DNA of 64,000 nucleotides from a virus: positions 30,337 through 94,336 of the IMG/VR virus record IMGVR_UViG_3300023084_000009. The stretch is one strand, 5' to 3'. The notes below the pieces were generated by a model. The model saw only the letters and a list, made by a program, of their open reading frames with translations. It was not told where the DNA came from and did no database searches. This document shows, in pieces, positions 1-8,092 of this stretch; position 1 is the stretch's first letter, and every line of letters begins with the position of its first letter. A program made the position numbers and the translations under genes.

Positions 1-278
1 CCAACACCCGCCCTAATCTTTGCTGTAATTACACATCCAGCACTAAGTGGTAAGAAGTTATAAAGAGATCCACTTCTCTGTTGATTATCTTCTGTGGATT
101 TGGCAGCATCAATCGTGCTTACAATAACAACATTTCCAGTAATGTAAGGCGAGAGGATAGTTTCATAATAGTCGAATCTTGTAACTCTAAACTTACCACT
201 ATAAGCATCCACAGCATTAGAACCATCCTGTGAGATTATCTTGAATTCTTCGTATTTAAAGTCTTGTGCTTCTAACAT
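1..278 (-). CDS. Baseplate hub-like protein, N-terminal part (gp27-like?)
   Basis: This gene starts with ATG at 278 and runs off the left edge; about 92 residues are visible. The start overlaps the stop of the upstream gene by one base (TAATG). The visible part reads as a beta-rich domain with the phrase FDYYETILSPYITG, followed by VIVSTIDAAK and a LYNFLPLSAG stretch. That pattern resembles the first beta-barrel of phage tail hub proteins such as T4 gp27. In T4, gene 27 also follows genes 26 and 51 on the same strand, which fits the order here. The family call is an inference from a fragment; another baseplate protein is possible. Confidence 0.5.
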   Translation of the reverse strand, partial: MLEAQDFKYEEFKIISQDGSNAVDAYSGKFRVTRFDYYETILSPYITGNVVIVSTIDAAKSTEDNQQRSGSLYNFLPLSAGCVITAKIRAGV

Positions 279-1876
279 TATGGTATATTGTTAAGTGAGA
301 ATGCTGATCTTGGTTTTGTAATGTCAAATAAAACAGGAACCTGAGTTGGTGATGCGTTACCAGAACTGATAGGAGTAGATGGTGCTTGTGTCACAATAGG
401 TAATAATAAAAGTTTAGTTTGTGAGTCATCTACTGAGGTATCTATACTAAGTGGTTTCTTTTCAAGTCCTTTAAGTATGGCAAGTGTTTTCTTAGCTTCT
501 CTTTCTTGTTTTTTCCTCTCTGCTATTTTTTCTTGCTGTCTCTTTAGTAAAGAAGTTTCATCATCTGGACCAGAATTTAAATGGTTCAATGTATATTGAA
601 CACCATTGGATTCGATAATAACTCTATTGCCATATCCATCACCACGATTTGGAATAAATTGAACATACTTCAGTCCACCTTGTAGTGTTATCTTTTGATC
701 TGGATCTCCAGCATAATCTTCTCCTCGGTGCATACTACCCCATCTCATCCCAATACCAGAGGTAAATCTCAATCTTTGTGTCATTGGAATGCCACTTACA
801 AGAATATTATTCTTAACAGAGTCTGGTATAGACGCTCCTGGATTTGTGTAATTCTCAATATGAATATGAGATCCACCAGGTCCTGCTGGCACCGTTTTTC
901 CAGTGTATCCAACAGATCCAATTACTTCATCCGATCTTACAGCAACTGGTGTTAGATCCGATGCTGGTCTTGTTTTTGGACCTTCTCCTGGGGTTTCATT
1001 TGGTCTTTCGTTACCATCTCCACCAAATTTTTTAATAGTTTTTAGAGTTTTGACAATATCTTCAAACTTACTCATATTCTTATCATATAAATCAGTAGTT
1101 TCCTTGTTCTGTTCGGAAGTCTTAGAGAAAAGTTTTACTGGATTTGTTTTTTCATTACCAATTGTTGTTCTCTTTGGTTGTTGATTTGCCTGAGACTGTT
1201 TATTAACTGCTCCACCTTTGTTTCTCTTTTGTATTTTTGGAATACTACCTTCTGATGAACTTTGTGGTGGAGATATCTGTGGAGATGCTTGTGGAGTTTG
1301 TTGTGGGAACATATTCCCTGGTGCCATTGGAGCAAAAGGTATCTCTGGAATAACGATACCATCAGCATCAATCTCACCATCTAATCCACGTAGTTCTTTT
1401 TCTGATTGTTGTATATTTTTCTTAGCATCGTCTGGTTTGAAAAGAGAAGATATACTGTTATAGACTGATCCTATTCCACTTGCTATTACTCCAAGTGCCT
1501 TAACAGTTCCAACAACAAATGGTCCAACAGTTTTTATAAAAGAGGATACTTTTTCAATAATTATAGGTAACTTATCAACCAGAAATCCAAGAACAAGATA
1601 ACCAAAGAAGTTTATAATACGATCTTTGATGCTCATCACCATTCCACCAACACCCGATAGAATTTTTTTACCAAATCCCATTCCTGGTTTAATTTTTGTT
1701 TCTGCCTTTTGCTCTGCCTCTGCTCTTCTTCTGTCCTGAACTTCCTTACTAATTAATGCTGTTTTTTTAGAGTCAATTCTTCTAACTTGAGTATTAGATT
1801 TGATAAGAAAACTTTTAATGTTAGTGACATTAAGTTTTAAATTTTCTATTTGAGTTGTGGTGTTTAGTTCTTCCAT
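278..1876 (-). CDS. Virion structural protein with a circularly permuted M23-like peptidase domain
   Basis: A 532-residue protein in the tail hub operon. Residues 60-150 contain a hydrophobic segment (DRIINFFGYLVLGFLVDKLP) like one in the upstream 631-residue protein. Residues 170-300 are Pro/Gln/Ser-rich and probably flexible. Residues about 312-435 contain every signature of a LytM/M23 zinc peptidase, but in swapped order. The normally C-terminal piece (VIGSVGYTG, then H337-I-H339) comes first. It is followed by the normally N-terminal piece (H383-R-G-E-D387, GYGNRVIIE, and H432 in LNHLN). All expected zinc and catalytic residues are present, so peptidoglycan cleavage during tail penetration is plausible but unproven. 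Residues 440-475 form a charged, coiled-coil-like stretch. The gene ends four bases from the next start. Confidence 0.7.
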   Translation of the reverse strand: MEELNTTTQIENLKLNVTNIKSFLIKSNTQVRRIDSKKTALISKEVQDRRRAEAEQKAETKIKPGMGFGKKILSGVGGMVMSIKDRIINFFGYLVLGFLVDKLPIIIEKVSSFIKTVGPFVVGTVKALGVIASGIGSVYNSISSLFKPDDAKKNIQQSEKELRGLDGEIDADGIVIPEIPFAPMAPGNMFPQQTPQASPQISPPQSSSEGSIPKIQKRNKGGAVNKQSQANQQPKRTTIGNEKTNPVKLFSKTSEQNKETTDLYDKNMSKFEDIVKTLKTIKKFGGDGNERPNETPGEGPKTRPASDLTPVAVRSDEVIGSVGYTGKTVPAGPGGSHIHIENYTNPGASIPDSVKNNILVSGIPMTQRLRFTSGIGMRWGSMHRGEDYAGDPDQKITLQGGLKYVQFIPNRGDGYGNRVIIESNGVQYTLNHLNSGPDDETSLLKRQQEKIAERKKQEREAKKTLAILKGLEKKPLSIDTSVDDSQTKLLLLPIVTQAPSTPISSGNASPTQVPVLFDITKPRSAFSLNNIP

Positions 1877-1879
1877 TTA

Positions 1880-3775
1880 TCAACTCCCATATATTCCAAG
1901 TTCCATCATCGCATAAGCAACGTAGAAGTTTGATGGGTCTTCAGCATCAACCATTGGCATTGAACTACCTCTAGATGGTGGAGTTGCCATAGTTCCAGAA
2001 GGTGTCATAGTTTGATTTCCGCCACCCATGTTCATTGGTGGAAGAACCGCCAATGATGATCCCGATGAAGGTCTTCTCAGATCTTTGGTTGCTCTTCTTG
2101 GTTGCTTCAAATTAACACTAATTTGTCCAACAACTCCAGCAGAATTCATTTCAATTCCAGATTGAGCAGAACCCATTAGGTTGCCAACTTTTAGTTTCGG
2201 CATTGAGCGAAGATCACCACCACCATATATTCTTTGATATAAAGCAGGATCAGACTCTTTCAATTTCATCTTTTTAACAAAATCATCATAATCTTTCAAA
2301 GTGGTTTCAAACTTTTCATTTGCTGCTTTGAATATTTCATTATTTTCTTCTTGCTTCTTAAGGGCACCAATCATCATAGTATAAAGTTGTCCACCATTAT
2401 AAATGACATCATCAATGAATGGTCCAAATTTTTTGCTTTCATCTCTTGGAACAACCTTTTCTCCAGGAGTTGCCAAAAGTGGGACAATATCTCTATTCAC
2501 ATTTGGTCCAGGAACTGTTCCACCTCTATTCATTTCTAAACCAGAATTTTCTTGTTCTTCACCACCACCACCAGTCAACATGTCATAAACAGTACCACCA
2601 AGTAAGTCACCAACAAGACTACCAAGTAATGTACCAACTCCAGGAATAGGTATAAATGATCCTAACGCGCCACCTAACATGGCTCCAATAGACTTTGCTG
2701 CTGCTCTTCCAATAGGTTCTCCTAAAGCTAATGAAACAGCAAAATCAATTAGTGCTCCAAAAAAAGGTATTCTCTTAAGTAATGGTCTTAATAGTTTTCC
2801 AAGACCTTTGGCACCAGGACCCATGCCCATAGATTTCATCATTCCTGATCCAAGTCTTTTTAAACCTACATCAGCACGCTGGAGTCCTTTTGCTAATGGA
2901 TTTTTTGATCTTGTTACAACATCTAAATCTATTTTTTTCCGTGCGCCACCACCATCAAATTGAGCAGGTCCTGTTCTTCCACCAGTTCCAGTATAAAAAG
3001 ATCTAGTTTCTCTACCTATTGTTACACCCCTTCTTCCACCCGAGGCATTTCGAAATAATCCACCACCAGTTCCGCCAGTTCCGCCAGTTCCACCAAAACC
3101 ACGCCCAGTCGCAAATCTAGAAATACCACGGAGAAGACGGTAAAGACGTGTAATCTTTCTAACAACTCTAAGAACAAGAACACCACCAATAACCATCAAA
3201 ATGGTATTGGCATGTTTTGATAGGAAATCAAAAAATCCTTGTATCTTTTCTATACTACCTGGTTTGCTTAACCACTTCAGTCCCTGGTTGATTAAAAATC
3301 CACCAACCAGTGCTCCAAAGAACTGAAGTATTCTGTCGAATATATTCTTTGTTGGAGCAATAATTTTATCTACAGTTTTACCAATCTTTGATCCAAGTTT
3401 ATTGACAGTCTCTGCGCCTTCTTCTGCCTTACCTCTTTTTCTCTTATCGGTGGCACTTCTTATTTTCTTTACTTCATCTTCTTCTTTTGCTATTCTATAA
3501 GCAAAATCCAAAGAAAGTTGTTTTTGAATTTCTACAAGAATATTATTAGTCTCTACTAAAGTCTGTTCTATAGGAGCAGACTCTTTCTTTAAGTATTTTG
3601 GATCTACATAACTAGCGCGAGCACCAATCTGCATTCCCTTTGGAATTTTGATTGTAGTCGATTTACCTACCAGTGGTGACTCGCCACGAAATATTGAGGA
3701 AGAAACCGTTGTTTTTCCTAACTTAGGTTTTGCCTTTAGTGATGGTGCGGTAAATGCCTGACTACTAAATGCCAC
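1880..3775 (-). CDS. Tail structural protein, possibly tape-measure related
   Basis: A 631-residue protein starting with GTG at 3775, overlapping the end of the 58-residue gp51-like gene. The N-terminal third has a charged helix and then a hydrophobic segment (NIFDRILQFFGALVGGFLINQG) shared with the downstream M23-like protein. Residues 210-260 are Gly/Arg-rich. Residues 335-410 contain a long hydrophobic, Gly-rich stretch (GEPIGRAAAKSIG, IPIPGVGTLLGSLVGDLLGG). Next comes a GG-VPGP...D-VPLLATPGEKV motif, a pattern common in tail tape-measure and tail-lysozyme proteins. The position directly after a gp51-like chaperone gene supports a tail-core role. I do not recognise the family with certainty; the tape-measure link is an inference. 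Confidence 0.5.
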   Translation of the reverse strand: MAFSSQAFTAPSLKAKPKLGKTTVSSSIFRGESPLVGKSTTIKIPKGMQIGARASYVDPKYLKKESAPIEQTLVETNNILVEIQKQLSLDFAYRIAKEEDEVKKIRSATDKRKRGKAEEGAETVNKLGSKIGKTVDKIIAPTKNIFDRILQFFGALVGGFLINQGLKWLSKPGSIEKIQGFFDFLSKHANTILMVIGGVLVLRVVRKITRLYRLLRGISRFATGRGFGGTGGTGGTGGGLFRNASGGRRGVTIGRETRSFYTGTGGRTGPAQFDGGGARKKIDLDVVTRSKNPLAKGLQRADVGLKRLGSGMMKSMGMGPGAKGLGKLLRPLLKRIPFFGALIDFAVSLALGEPIGRAAAKSIGAMLGGALGSFIPIPGVGTLLGSLVGDLLGGTVYDMLTGGGGEEQENSGLEMNRGGTVPGPNVNRDIVPLLATPGEKVVPRDESKKFGPFIDDVIYNGGQLYTMMIGALKKQEENNEIFKAANEKFETTLKDYDDFVKKMKLKESDPALYQRIYGGGDLRSMPKLKVGNLMGSAQSGIEMNSAGVVGQISVNLKQPRRATKDLRRPSSGSSLAVLPPMNMGGGNQTMTPSGTMATPPSRGSSMPMVDAEDPSNFYVAYAMMELGIYGS

Positions 3776-3941
3776 TCTGCTGCTGTTTTAGATTTTCTTC
3801 TTCAATGTACTGTTGGAGAAGAGTAACATAAATTTCTCTCTCCCACGGTATCATATTTTCAATCTCCGTCAAACTATATTTATGGTGCTGAATGAGAGCA
3901 AAATTTGTTCTATAGTAGTTTTCCAGGCTTTCATGCGCCAT
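3765..3941 (-). CDS. 51: gp51-like baseplate hub assembly catalyst / tail chaperone (58 aa)
   Basis: A short gene starting with ATG at 3941, two bases after the gp26 stop, and overlapping the next gene by 11 bases. The 58-residue product contains SLTEIENMIPWEREIYVTLL, the helix-plus-IPWEREIY pattern of T4-type gp51 and related tail assembly chaperones, then a Gln/Glu-rich end. Gene 51 lies next to gene 26 in T4 as well. In T4, gp51 catalyses hub assembly without entering the particle. It is much shorter than the T4 protein, so only the core motif is retained. The call rests on motif and gene order. Confidence 0.6.
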   Translation of the reverse strand: MAHESLENYYRTNFALIQHHKYSLTEIENMIPWEREIYVTLLQQYIEEENLKQQQSGI

Positions 3942-3943
3942 CG

Positions 3944-4666
3944 CTAGCTGAAAAAACTTGCTAACCCTTCTAGAACCACTTCACTTTCAACACCTGTCTC
4001 TGGATTTTTAACTTTAACAGTATGTGTAAGTTTTGGCATCGTATTGAAGAACTCTTCAATATCCTTGAACTGTTTGGTGTTCATCTGTTCGATAAAATCT
4101 CTCAGTTCTTTCTTAGTACAGTCAGAAGCACTCCAAGACTCATCTTCTGTGAATACTTGACCAATACAAGCAACAATAACTTCAAGTGATTTGTCAACAT
4201 CACTTCCAGTCTCATTATACTCGAAGTTGTTCTCAACGAACTGTGCAAGAGAAGGATATTTCATTTGGATTGAAAGATTATCATCCAATTTAACAACATT
4301 TGAATGTTTTGGATCCTTTTCAACTTTAATGGCATCCAAATCAATTTCAACTTTTACTTTAGTTACATTATCATCTGGGCAGGTAATATTAACTTCTACT
4401 GTTTCACCAACAGAACGAGCACGAATATTCAGGAAGAGATACTCGATATCAAATGTTGAAAGATCATCAACTTTTACACCGCGTGTGCTAATACAATCAG
4501 TGATAACTGTTTTAATAGCACTTGAGATTTGTTTCATATTCTCAGACTCAAGTGCCATGATGAGAATTTTTTCTTCTCTTACAAGAAAGGGACGATACTT
4601 AATTTTCTTTCCAGTAGAAGGCAATTCCAACTCATATGTTGGCGTAGAGATCTTTGGTAATGGCAT
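3944..4666 (-). CDS. 26: Baseplate hub subunit gp26
   Basis: A 240-residue protein that opens with PKISTPTYELELPSTGK and continues with KYRPFLVREEKILIMALES. This is the conserved start of T4-type baseplate hub protein gp26 in cyanophages. The middle contains ITCPDDN and alternating acidic and hydrophobic strands; the C-terminus contains FFNTMPKLTHTVKVKNPETG. It belongs to the tail hub operon with gp51-like and hub-like genes downstream. A T4-type late element (ATAAATA on the minus strand, 4701-4695) lies about 30 bases upstream of the ATG. Confidence 0.85.
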   Translation of the reverse strand: MPLPKISTPTYELELPSTGKKIKYRPFLVREEKILIMALESENMKQISSAIKTVITDCISTRGVKVDDLSTFDIEYLFLNIRARSVGETVEVNITCPDDNVTKVKVEIDLDAIKVEKDPKHSNVVKLDDNLSIQMKYPSLAQFVENNFEYNETGSDVDKSLEVIVACIGQVFTEDESWSASDCTKKELRDFIEQMNTKQFKDIEEFFNTMPKLTHTVKVKNPETGVESEVVLEGLASFFS

Positions 4667-4694
4667 AATAACCTATGATATTGTCAGTTGAAAT

Positions 4695-4701
4695 TATTTA
4701 T
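4695..4701 (-). promoter_or_regulatory. Late promoter-like element upstream of gp26
   Basis: The minus strand reads ATAAATA here, close to the T4 late consensus TATAAATA. It lies about 30 bases upstream of the gp26 start, in the gap after the gp54-like gene. Placement supports a late promoter; activity is inferred. Confidence 0.5.
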
Positions 4702-4709
4702 TACTATTT

Positions 4710-5594
4710 TTAAAGTCCCCTTGGACCAGTTACACTTTCTCTCAATTTTCTGTCTCTGGCAGCATTTATTTTTTGGGTAGATTGGATTGTTCCTCCTTTA
4801 TAAGCATCAAACCATTCTTGATCAGTTAAAAGTCCCTTGAATGGTCTCTCTACTGGTTCATTTGTTACTGGATTAATAGGCACATCTTGTGCTGGTGATG
4901 GTTCTGGTTGGACAGGAGTTTCTCCTTGTGTATTTGAAGATCCTACTCCCCTTCCTTGAAGGATAAGATACCTATCATAGGCAAAAGAAACTGTTACCTT
5001 TAAAGTATCTGCTGGACCATAAGAAACAGGAATAGCAGACATTGATTTGGGAAAAGCATTAAAAAATTGATAAGTCAACATTGGAGATCCAGTTTTAGTA
5101 GTGTCTCTTTCAAACTTAGTAATATCAAACCCAGATTGACACTTATAACCTCCCTCTCCTTCTGGATAGTTAAATCTTCTATAGTATCGAGAATCAGTTT
5201 GCCCAAATCTTTGTATATTATTACCAGAAATATAATCCATCCATCCTTCAAAAACTTTAATCATTTGATAATTTTTATCGACATAAAAAGTGAAATCACT
5301 GTCTATGTAAAGTCTTGTATGGGCGAATTGTTGATTTACTCCATGAAAATTATCTTTTACTTCTGCTGTAGCAAATGAACTTGCTGGAAGTGTCGCATCA
5401 GCACACATTAAACCAGCCTGTTCTCTAATCCAATTAGATGGAACACCATACGTTTTACTAATATATTTTTTTACGACCTCAGGAATACCTCCAATATTAA
5501 CTTGATAATAATTGGTAAGAGATGGTTTAGCAATGTCCTTGGATTTAAGGACACTCATCTTAGGTTCTTGGACTACTGTCTTTGGCGATGCCAT
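4710..5594 (-). CDS. Baseplate tail-tube initiator-like protein (gp54/gp19 fold)
   Basis: A 294-residue protein with a globular part of about 225 residues and a Pro/Gln-rich, charged C-terminal tail. The globular part contains SLTNYYQVNIGG, FAHTRLYIDSDFTFYVDKNY and VFEGWMDYI. It ends with FFNAFPKSMSAIPVSYGPADTLKVTVSFAYDRY. The last segment resembles the C-terminal strand pattern of T4-type tail-tube-fold proteins (gp54, gp19). Location beside gp26 and opposite gp4/gp48/gp53 fits a baseplate component. The exact T4 counterpart is uncertain; gp54 is my best reading. A late element (CTAAATA on the minus strand, 5634-5628) precedes it. Confidence 0.6.
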   Translation of the reverse strand: MASPKTVVQEPKMSVLKSKDIAKPSLTNYYQVNIGGIPEVVKKYISKTYGVPSNWIREQAGLMCADATLPASSFATAEVKDNFHGVNQQFAHTRLYIDSDFTFYVDKNYQMIKVFEGWMDYISGNNIQRFGQTDSRYYRRFNYPEGEGGYKCQSGFDITKFERDTTKTGSPMLTYQFFNAFPKSMSAIPVSYGPADTLKVTVSFAYDRYLILQGRGVGSSNTQGETPVQPEPSPAQDVPINPVTNEPVERPFKGLLTDQEWFDAYKGGTIQSTQKINAARDRKLRESVTGPRGL

Positions 5595-5601
5595 CTAAAT
5601 A
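5595..5601 (+). promoter_or_regulatory. Late promoter element CTAAATA for gp4 operon
   Basis: A perfect CTAAATA on the plus strand, 33 bases before the gp4 ATG. CTAAATA is the cyanophage form of the T4 late element. It forms a divergent pair with the element at 5628-5634. Confidence 0.6.
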
Positions 5602-5627
5602 TCTCTAATGGAGCCTACATTATTAAG

Positions 5628-5634
5628 TATTTAG
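5628..5634 (-). promoter_or_regulatory. Late promoter element CTAAATA for the gp54-like/hub operon
   Basis: TATTTAG on the plus strand is CTAAATA on the minus strand. It lies 33 bases upstream of the minus-strand start at 5594 and directly abuts the gp4 start. The two elements face away from each other across a 40-base gap. Confidence 0.6.
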
Positions 5635-6072
5635 ATGTCATATAAGGGAAAATTTCAACCATCATACCCACAGAAATACAAAGGTGACCCAACAAACATA
5701 ATCTATCGTTCTCTTTGGGAGCGAAAGTTTATGGTCTACTGTGATAAAAACCAAAACATTCTAGAGTGGGGTAGTGAAGAAATTGCCCTTCCATATCGTT
5801 CTCCCATTGATAATAGAATTCACAGATACTTTCCTGACTTCTATATTAAGGTGCGAGAAACGAATGGTCAGATCAAGAAAATGATCATCGAGATCAAACC
5901 AAAGAAGCAAACAGTTGAACCAAAAGTTCAAAAGAAGAAAACAAAAGGATATATTTACGAAGTCTACGAGTATGCCAAGAACCAGGCAAAGTGGAAAGCA
6001 GCACGAGAATTCTGTAAAGATAGATTATGGGAGTTCAAAATCATCACAGAAGACGAACTAGGTATTAAGTAA
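5635..6072 (+). CDS. 4: Head completion protein gp4
   Basis: A 145-residue protein with IYRSLWERKFMVYCDKN, ILEWGSEEIALPYRSPIDNRIHRYFPDFYIK and IIEIKPKKQT. These are hallmarks of T4 head completion protein gp4 (gp50/gp65), a nuclease-fold protein. The D-F (PDF) and E-I-K elements match a PD-(D/E)XK active-site arrangement. It acts on filled heads before tail joining. It is the first gene of a plus-strand operon and overlaps the next gene by one base (TAATG). Length matches the T4 family (about 150 residues). Confidence 0.9.
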   Translation: MSYKGKFQPSYPQKYKGDPTNIIYRSLWERKFMVYCDKNQNILEWGSEEIALPYRSPIDNRIHRYFPDFYIKVRETNGQIKKMIIEIKPKKQTVEPKVQKKKTKGYIYEVYEYAKNQAKWKAAREFCKDRLWEFKIITEDELGIK

Positions 6073-6473
6073 TGCCGAGAAAAACTCTTAAACAGAGAAA
6101 AGAAAAATATCCAACAGAGAACGAAGTTAATCGAATTCGTTCCGTAATGGATAATATTATTGGTATGGAAGATCCTGATGACGTGATGATGGAACTTATG
6201 AGCACCATACCCGAAAGTGGCAGAGCACCAAGTGCTGGAAAGTATTATGCCTTTGTTTATAATCCCAAGACTCCTAATATACTGTATGATCAAAATCCCC
6301 TAGTTGCCGTCACTGATGTATTCGAATGGGGATTTCGTGGTCTTAACTATCACTGGGGTCAAGTGCGCCAATACACTTGGAATGAAATCCCAGGACAGTT
6401 GTATGAAATCTATCCCGAAGAACTTGCCGATGCCAGAGAACTGCCTTTTATGAAACAGCGTCTAAATAGTTAG
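6072..6473 (+). CDS. Conserved T4-like phage protein following gp4
   Basis: A 133-residue protein with a basic N-terminus, then a core containing GKYYAFVYNPKTPNILYDQNPLVAV and a GFRGLNYHWGQVRQYTW motif. I recognise this as a conserved protein found near head/baseplate genes in T4-like phages, but know no established function. It overlaps gp4 by one base and precedes gp48 by 13 bases. Co-expression with gp4, gp48 and gp53 suggests a role in late assembly; this is inference. Confidence 0.75.
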   Translation: MPRKTLKQRKEKYPTENEVNRIRSVMDNIIGMEDPDDVMMELMSTIPESGRAPSAGKYYAFVYNPKTPNILYDQNPLVAVTDVFEWGFRGLNYHWGQVRQYTWNEIPGQLYEIYPEELADARELPFMKQRLNS

Positions 6474-6486
6474 AAAAGTAGCCAAG

Positions 6487-7443
6487 ATGGCAGCAGCACC
6501 AGCATTTAACTATAGATACCCTAAAAGTACTATTGATAATTCTCAAGACTTTATTCAGTTTAACATATTTAAGTATGTTAGAGGGCAAAGGGGGATTAAT
6601 ATTAGAGTTGGGGATCCTGATTCAAGAGTAAATGTACCAAATCCAGATGGTTCTAGACCAGAAGATCCCCAAACAAAATATACAAAATTTATAGATAAAG
6701 AAATATCAAAAAATACTTTGATTGGTGGAGCAGTAAAAGGAGATTCTCAAGGAAGCATAATTTTACCAATTCCATCACAATTATCAGACACAAATGCTGC
6801 TAATTTTGGTGAAAGTTCACTAAATTCTTTTTATGCAGCAGCAATATCAGAAACACTAAACATAACTGGTTCAAATACACCTGGTCAATTTGTAGAGAAT
6901 CTTGGTAAGTCAGTGGTATCTGCTGCAGATATAGCAAAGGATCCATCAGTACAAAGTATAATAAAACTTTTTACAGCACAACAAGCAGTTAGTGCTCTTG
7001 GTGCTAATATTTCTTTTGAGCAGTTATTTGGACGAGCAACTGGTTCCATTATAAATCCAAATATGGAACTGCTATTTAATGGTCCAACACTAAGGCAATT
7101 TAAGTTTCAATTTAAATTCACTCCAAGAAGTCAACCTGAAGCAAAGGAAGTAAAAAATATTATAAAAAGTTTCAAAAAGCATATGGCACCAAGTGGAAGA
7201 GATACCAACTTTTTAAAGACTCCGGATGTTTTTGAATTGTCTTATCGGGGAAAATCATCTGAGTATTTAAACAGATTTAAACTCTGTGCTCTCACAAATA
7301 TGAGTGTCAACTACACTGGTGAAGGAAATTATGCCACTTATAGTGATGGTGCTCCAGTTTCTACGATTATGGATTTGGCATTCCAAGAACTATCACCAGT
7401 TTATCAAGAAGACTACAATGGAGTAGGAGGAGTAGGTTACTAA
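6487..7443 (+). CDS. 48: Baseplate tail-tube cap gp48
   Basis: A 318-residue protein beginning with a short Ala-rich stretch and YRYPKSTIDNSQDFIQF, typical of cyanophage gp48. It contains ILPIPSQLSDTNAANFGES, a hydrophobic Ala/Ser-rich middle and FGRATGSIINPNMELLF. The C-terminal half (RQFKFQFKFTPRS, then VNYTGEGNYATYSDGAPVS) has the tail-tube-like beta pattern. In T4, gp48 sits on the baseplate hub and, with gp54, starts tube polymerisation. The neighbour gp53, one base downstream, supports the assignment. Confidence 0.85.
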   Translation: MAAAPAFNYRYPKSTIDNSQDFIQFNIFKYVRGQRGINIRVGDPDSRVNVPNPDGSRPEDPQTKYTKFIDKEISKNTLIGGAVKGDSQGSIILPIPSQLSDTNAANFGESSLNSFYAAAISETLNITGSNTPGQFVENLGKSVVSAADIAKDPSVQSIIKLFTAQQAVSALGANISFEQLFGRATGSIINPNMELLFNGPTLRQFKFQFKFTPRSQPEAKEVKNIIKSFKKHMAPSGRDTNFLKTPDVFELSYRGKSSEYLNRFKLCALTNMSVNYTGEGNYATYSDGAPVSTIMDLAFQELSPVYQEDYNGVGGVGY

Positions 7444-7444
7444 A

Positions 7445-8092
7445 ATGGGATACTTTAGAGAACTTCCAAATCTATTATATCCTTCTTATCTTTCTGATAA
7501 GAATTCATCTCTCAATTACATTGAGGTCAAGAACCTCTTCCGTAGAGTCAAACTAAGAGACGATCTTCAAAATGTTTTAACTCTTTTCAATAAGTATGAA
7601 GTTCCAGAAGGATCAAGACCAGAACTTATTGCTGAAGAAGTTTATGGAGATCCAGAACTTGATTGGGTGGTTTTAATTACAGCAGGAATTATTAACGTTC
7701 GAGATGATTGGCCTCTTTCAGATCGAGATCTCTATAATTATGCCTACGAGAAATATGGAACCGATTTGAACGCAACCCGCTTTTATGAAACTACAGAAGT
7801 TAAAGACTCTAATGGTCGTTTAATTCTTCCCAAAGGAAAAGTAGTTGACGGCACTTTTACAATTCCAAATCCTGCTGATCCAACGGCAACTCTAAATCCT
7901 GTTACTGGCATTAGCAACTACGAATATGAAGTTCGCAAGAACAATAAAAAGAGAAGTATCTATCTATTAAAACCAAGATACTTACAACAGTTCTTGAATG
8001 ATATGAGAGACATCTTTACATATCAAAAATCTTCTCAGTATATTAACGAAAAATACATTCAAACTGAGAATTTAAACATCACTCTTCCATAA
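7445..8092 (+). CDS. 53: Baseplate wedge subunit gp53
   Basis: A 215-residue protein with the gp53 signature: DDLQNVLTLFNKYEVPEGSRPELIAEEVYGDPELDWVVLI. It is followed by a conserved DWPLSDRDLYNYAYEKYG segment. In T4, gp53 binds the wedge complex and lets six wedges close round the hub. Here the gene is the last of the plus-strand operon. Its last 21 bases overlap the end of the convergent Mom-like gene. A small inverted repeat (8081-8086 with 8091-8096) lies at this junction and could help end transcription, though it is weak. Confidence 0.9.
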   Translation: MGYFRELPNLLYPSYLSDKNSSLNYIEVKNLFRRVKLRDDLQNVLTLFNKYEVPEGSRPELIAEEVYGDPELDWVVLITAGIINVRDDWPLSDRDLYNYAYEKYGTDLNATRFYETTEVKDSNGRLILPKGKVVDGTFTIPNPADPTATLNPVTGISNYEYEVRKNNKKRSIYLLKPRYLQQFLNDMRDIFTYQKSSQYINEKYIQTENLNITLP

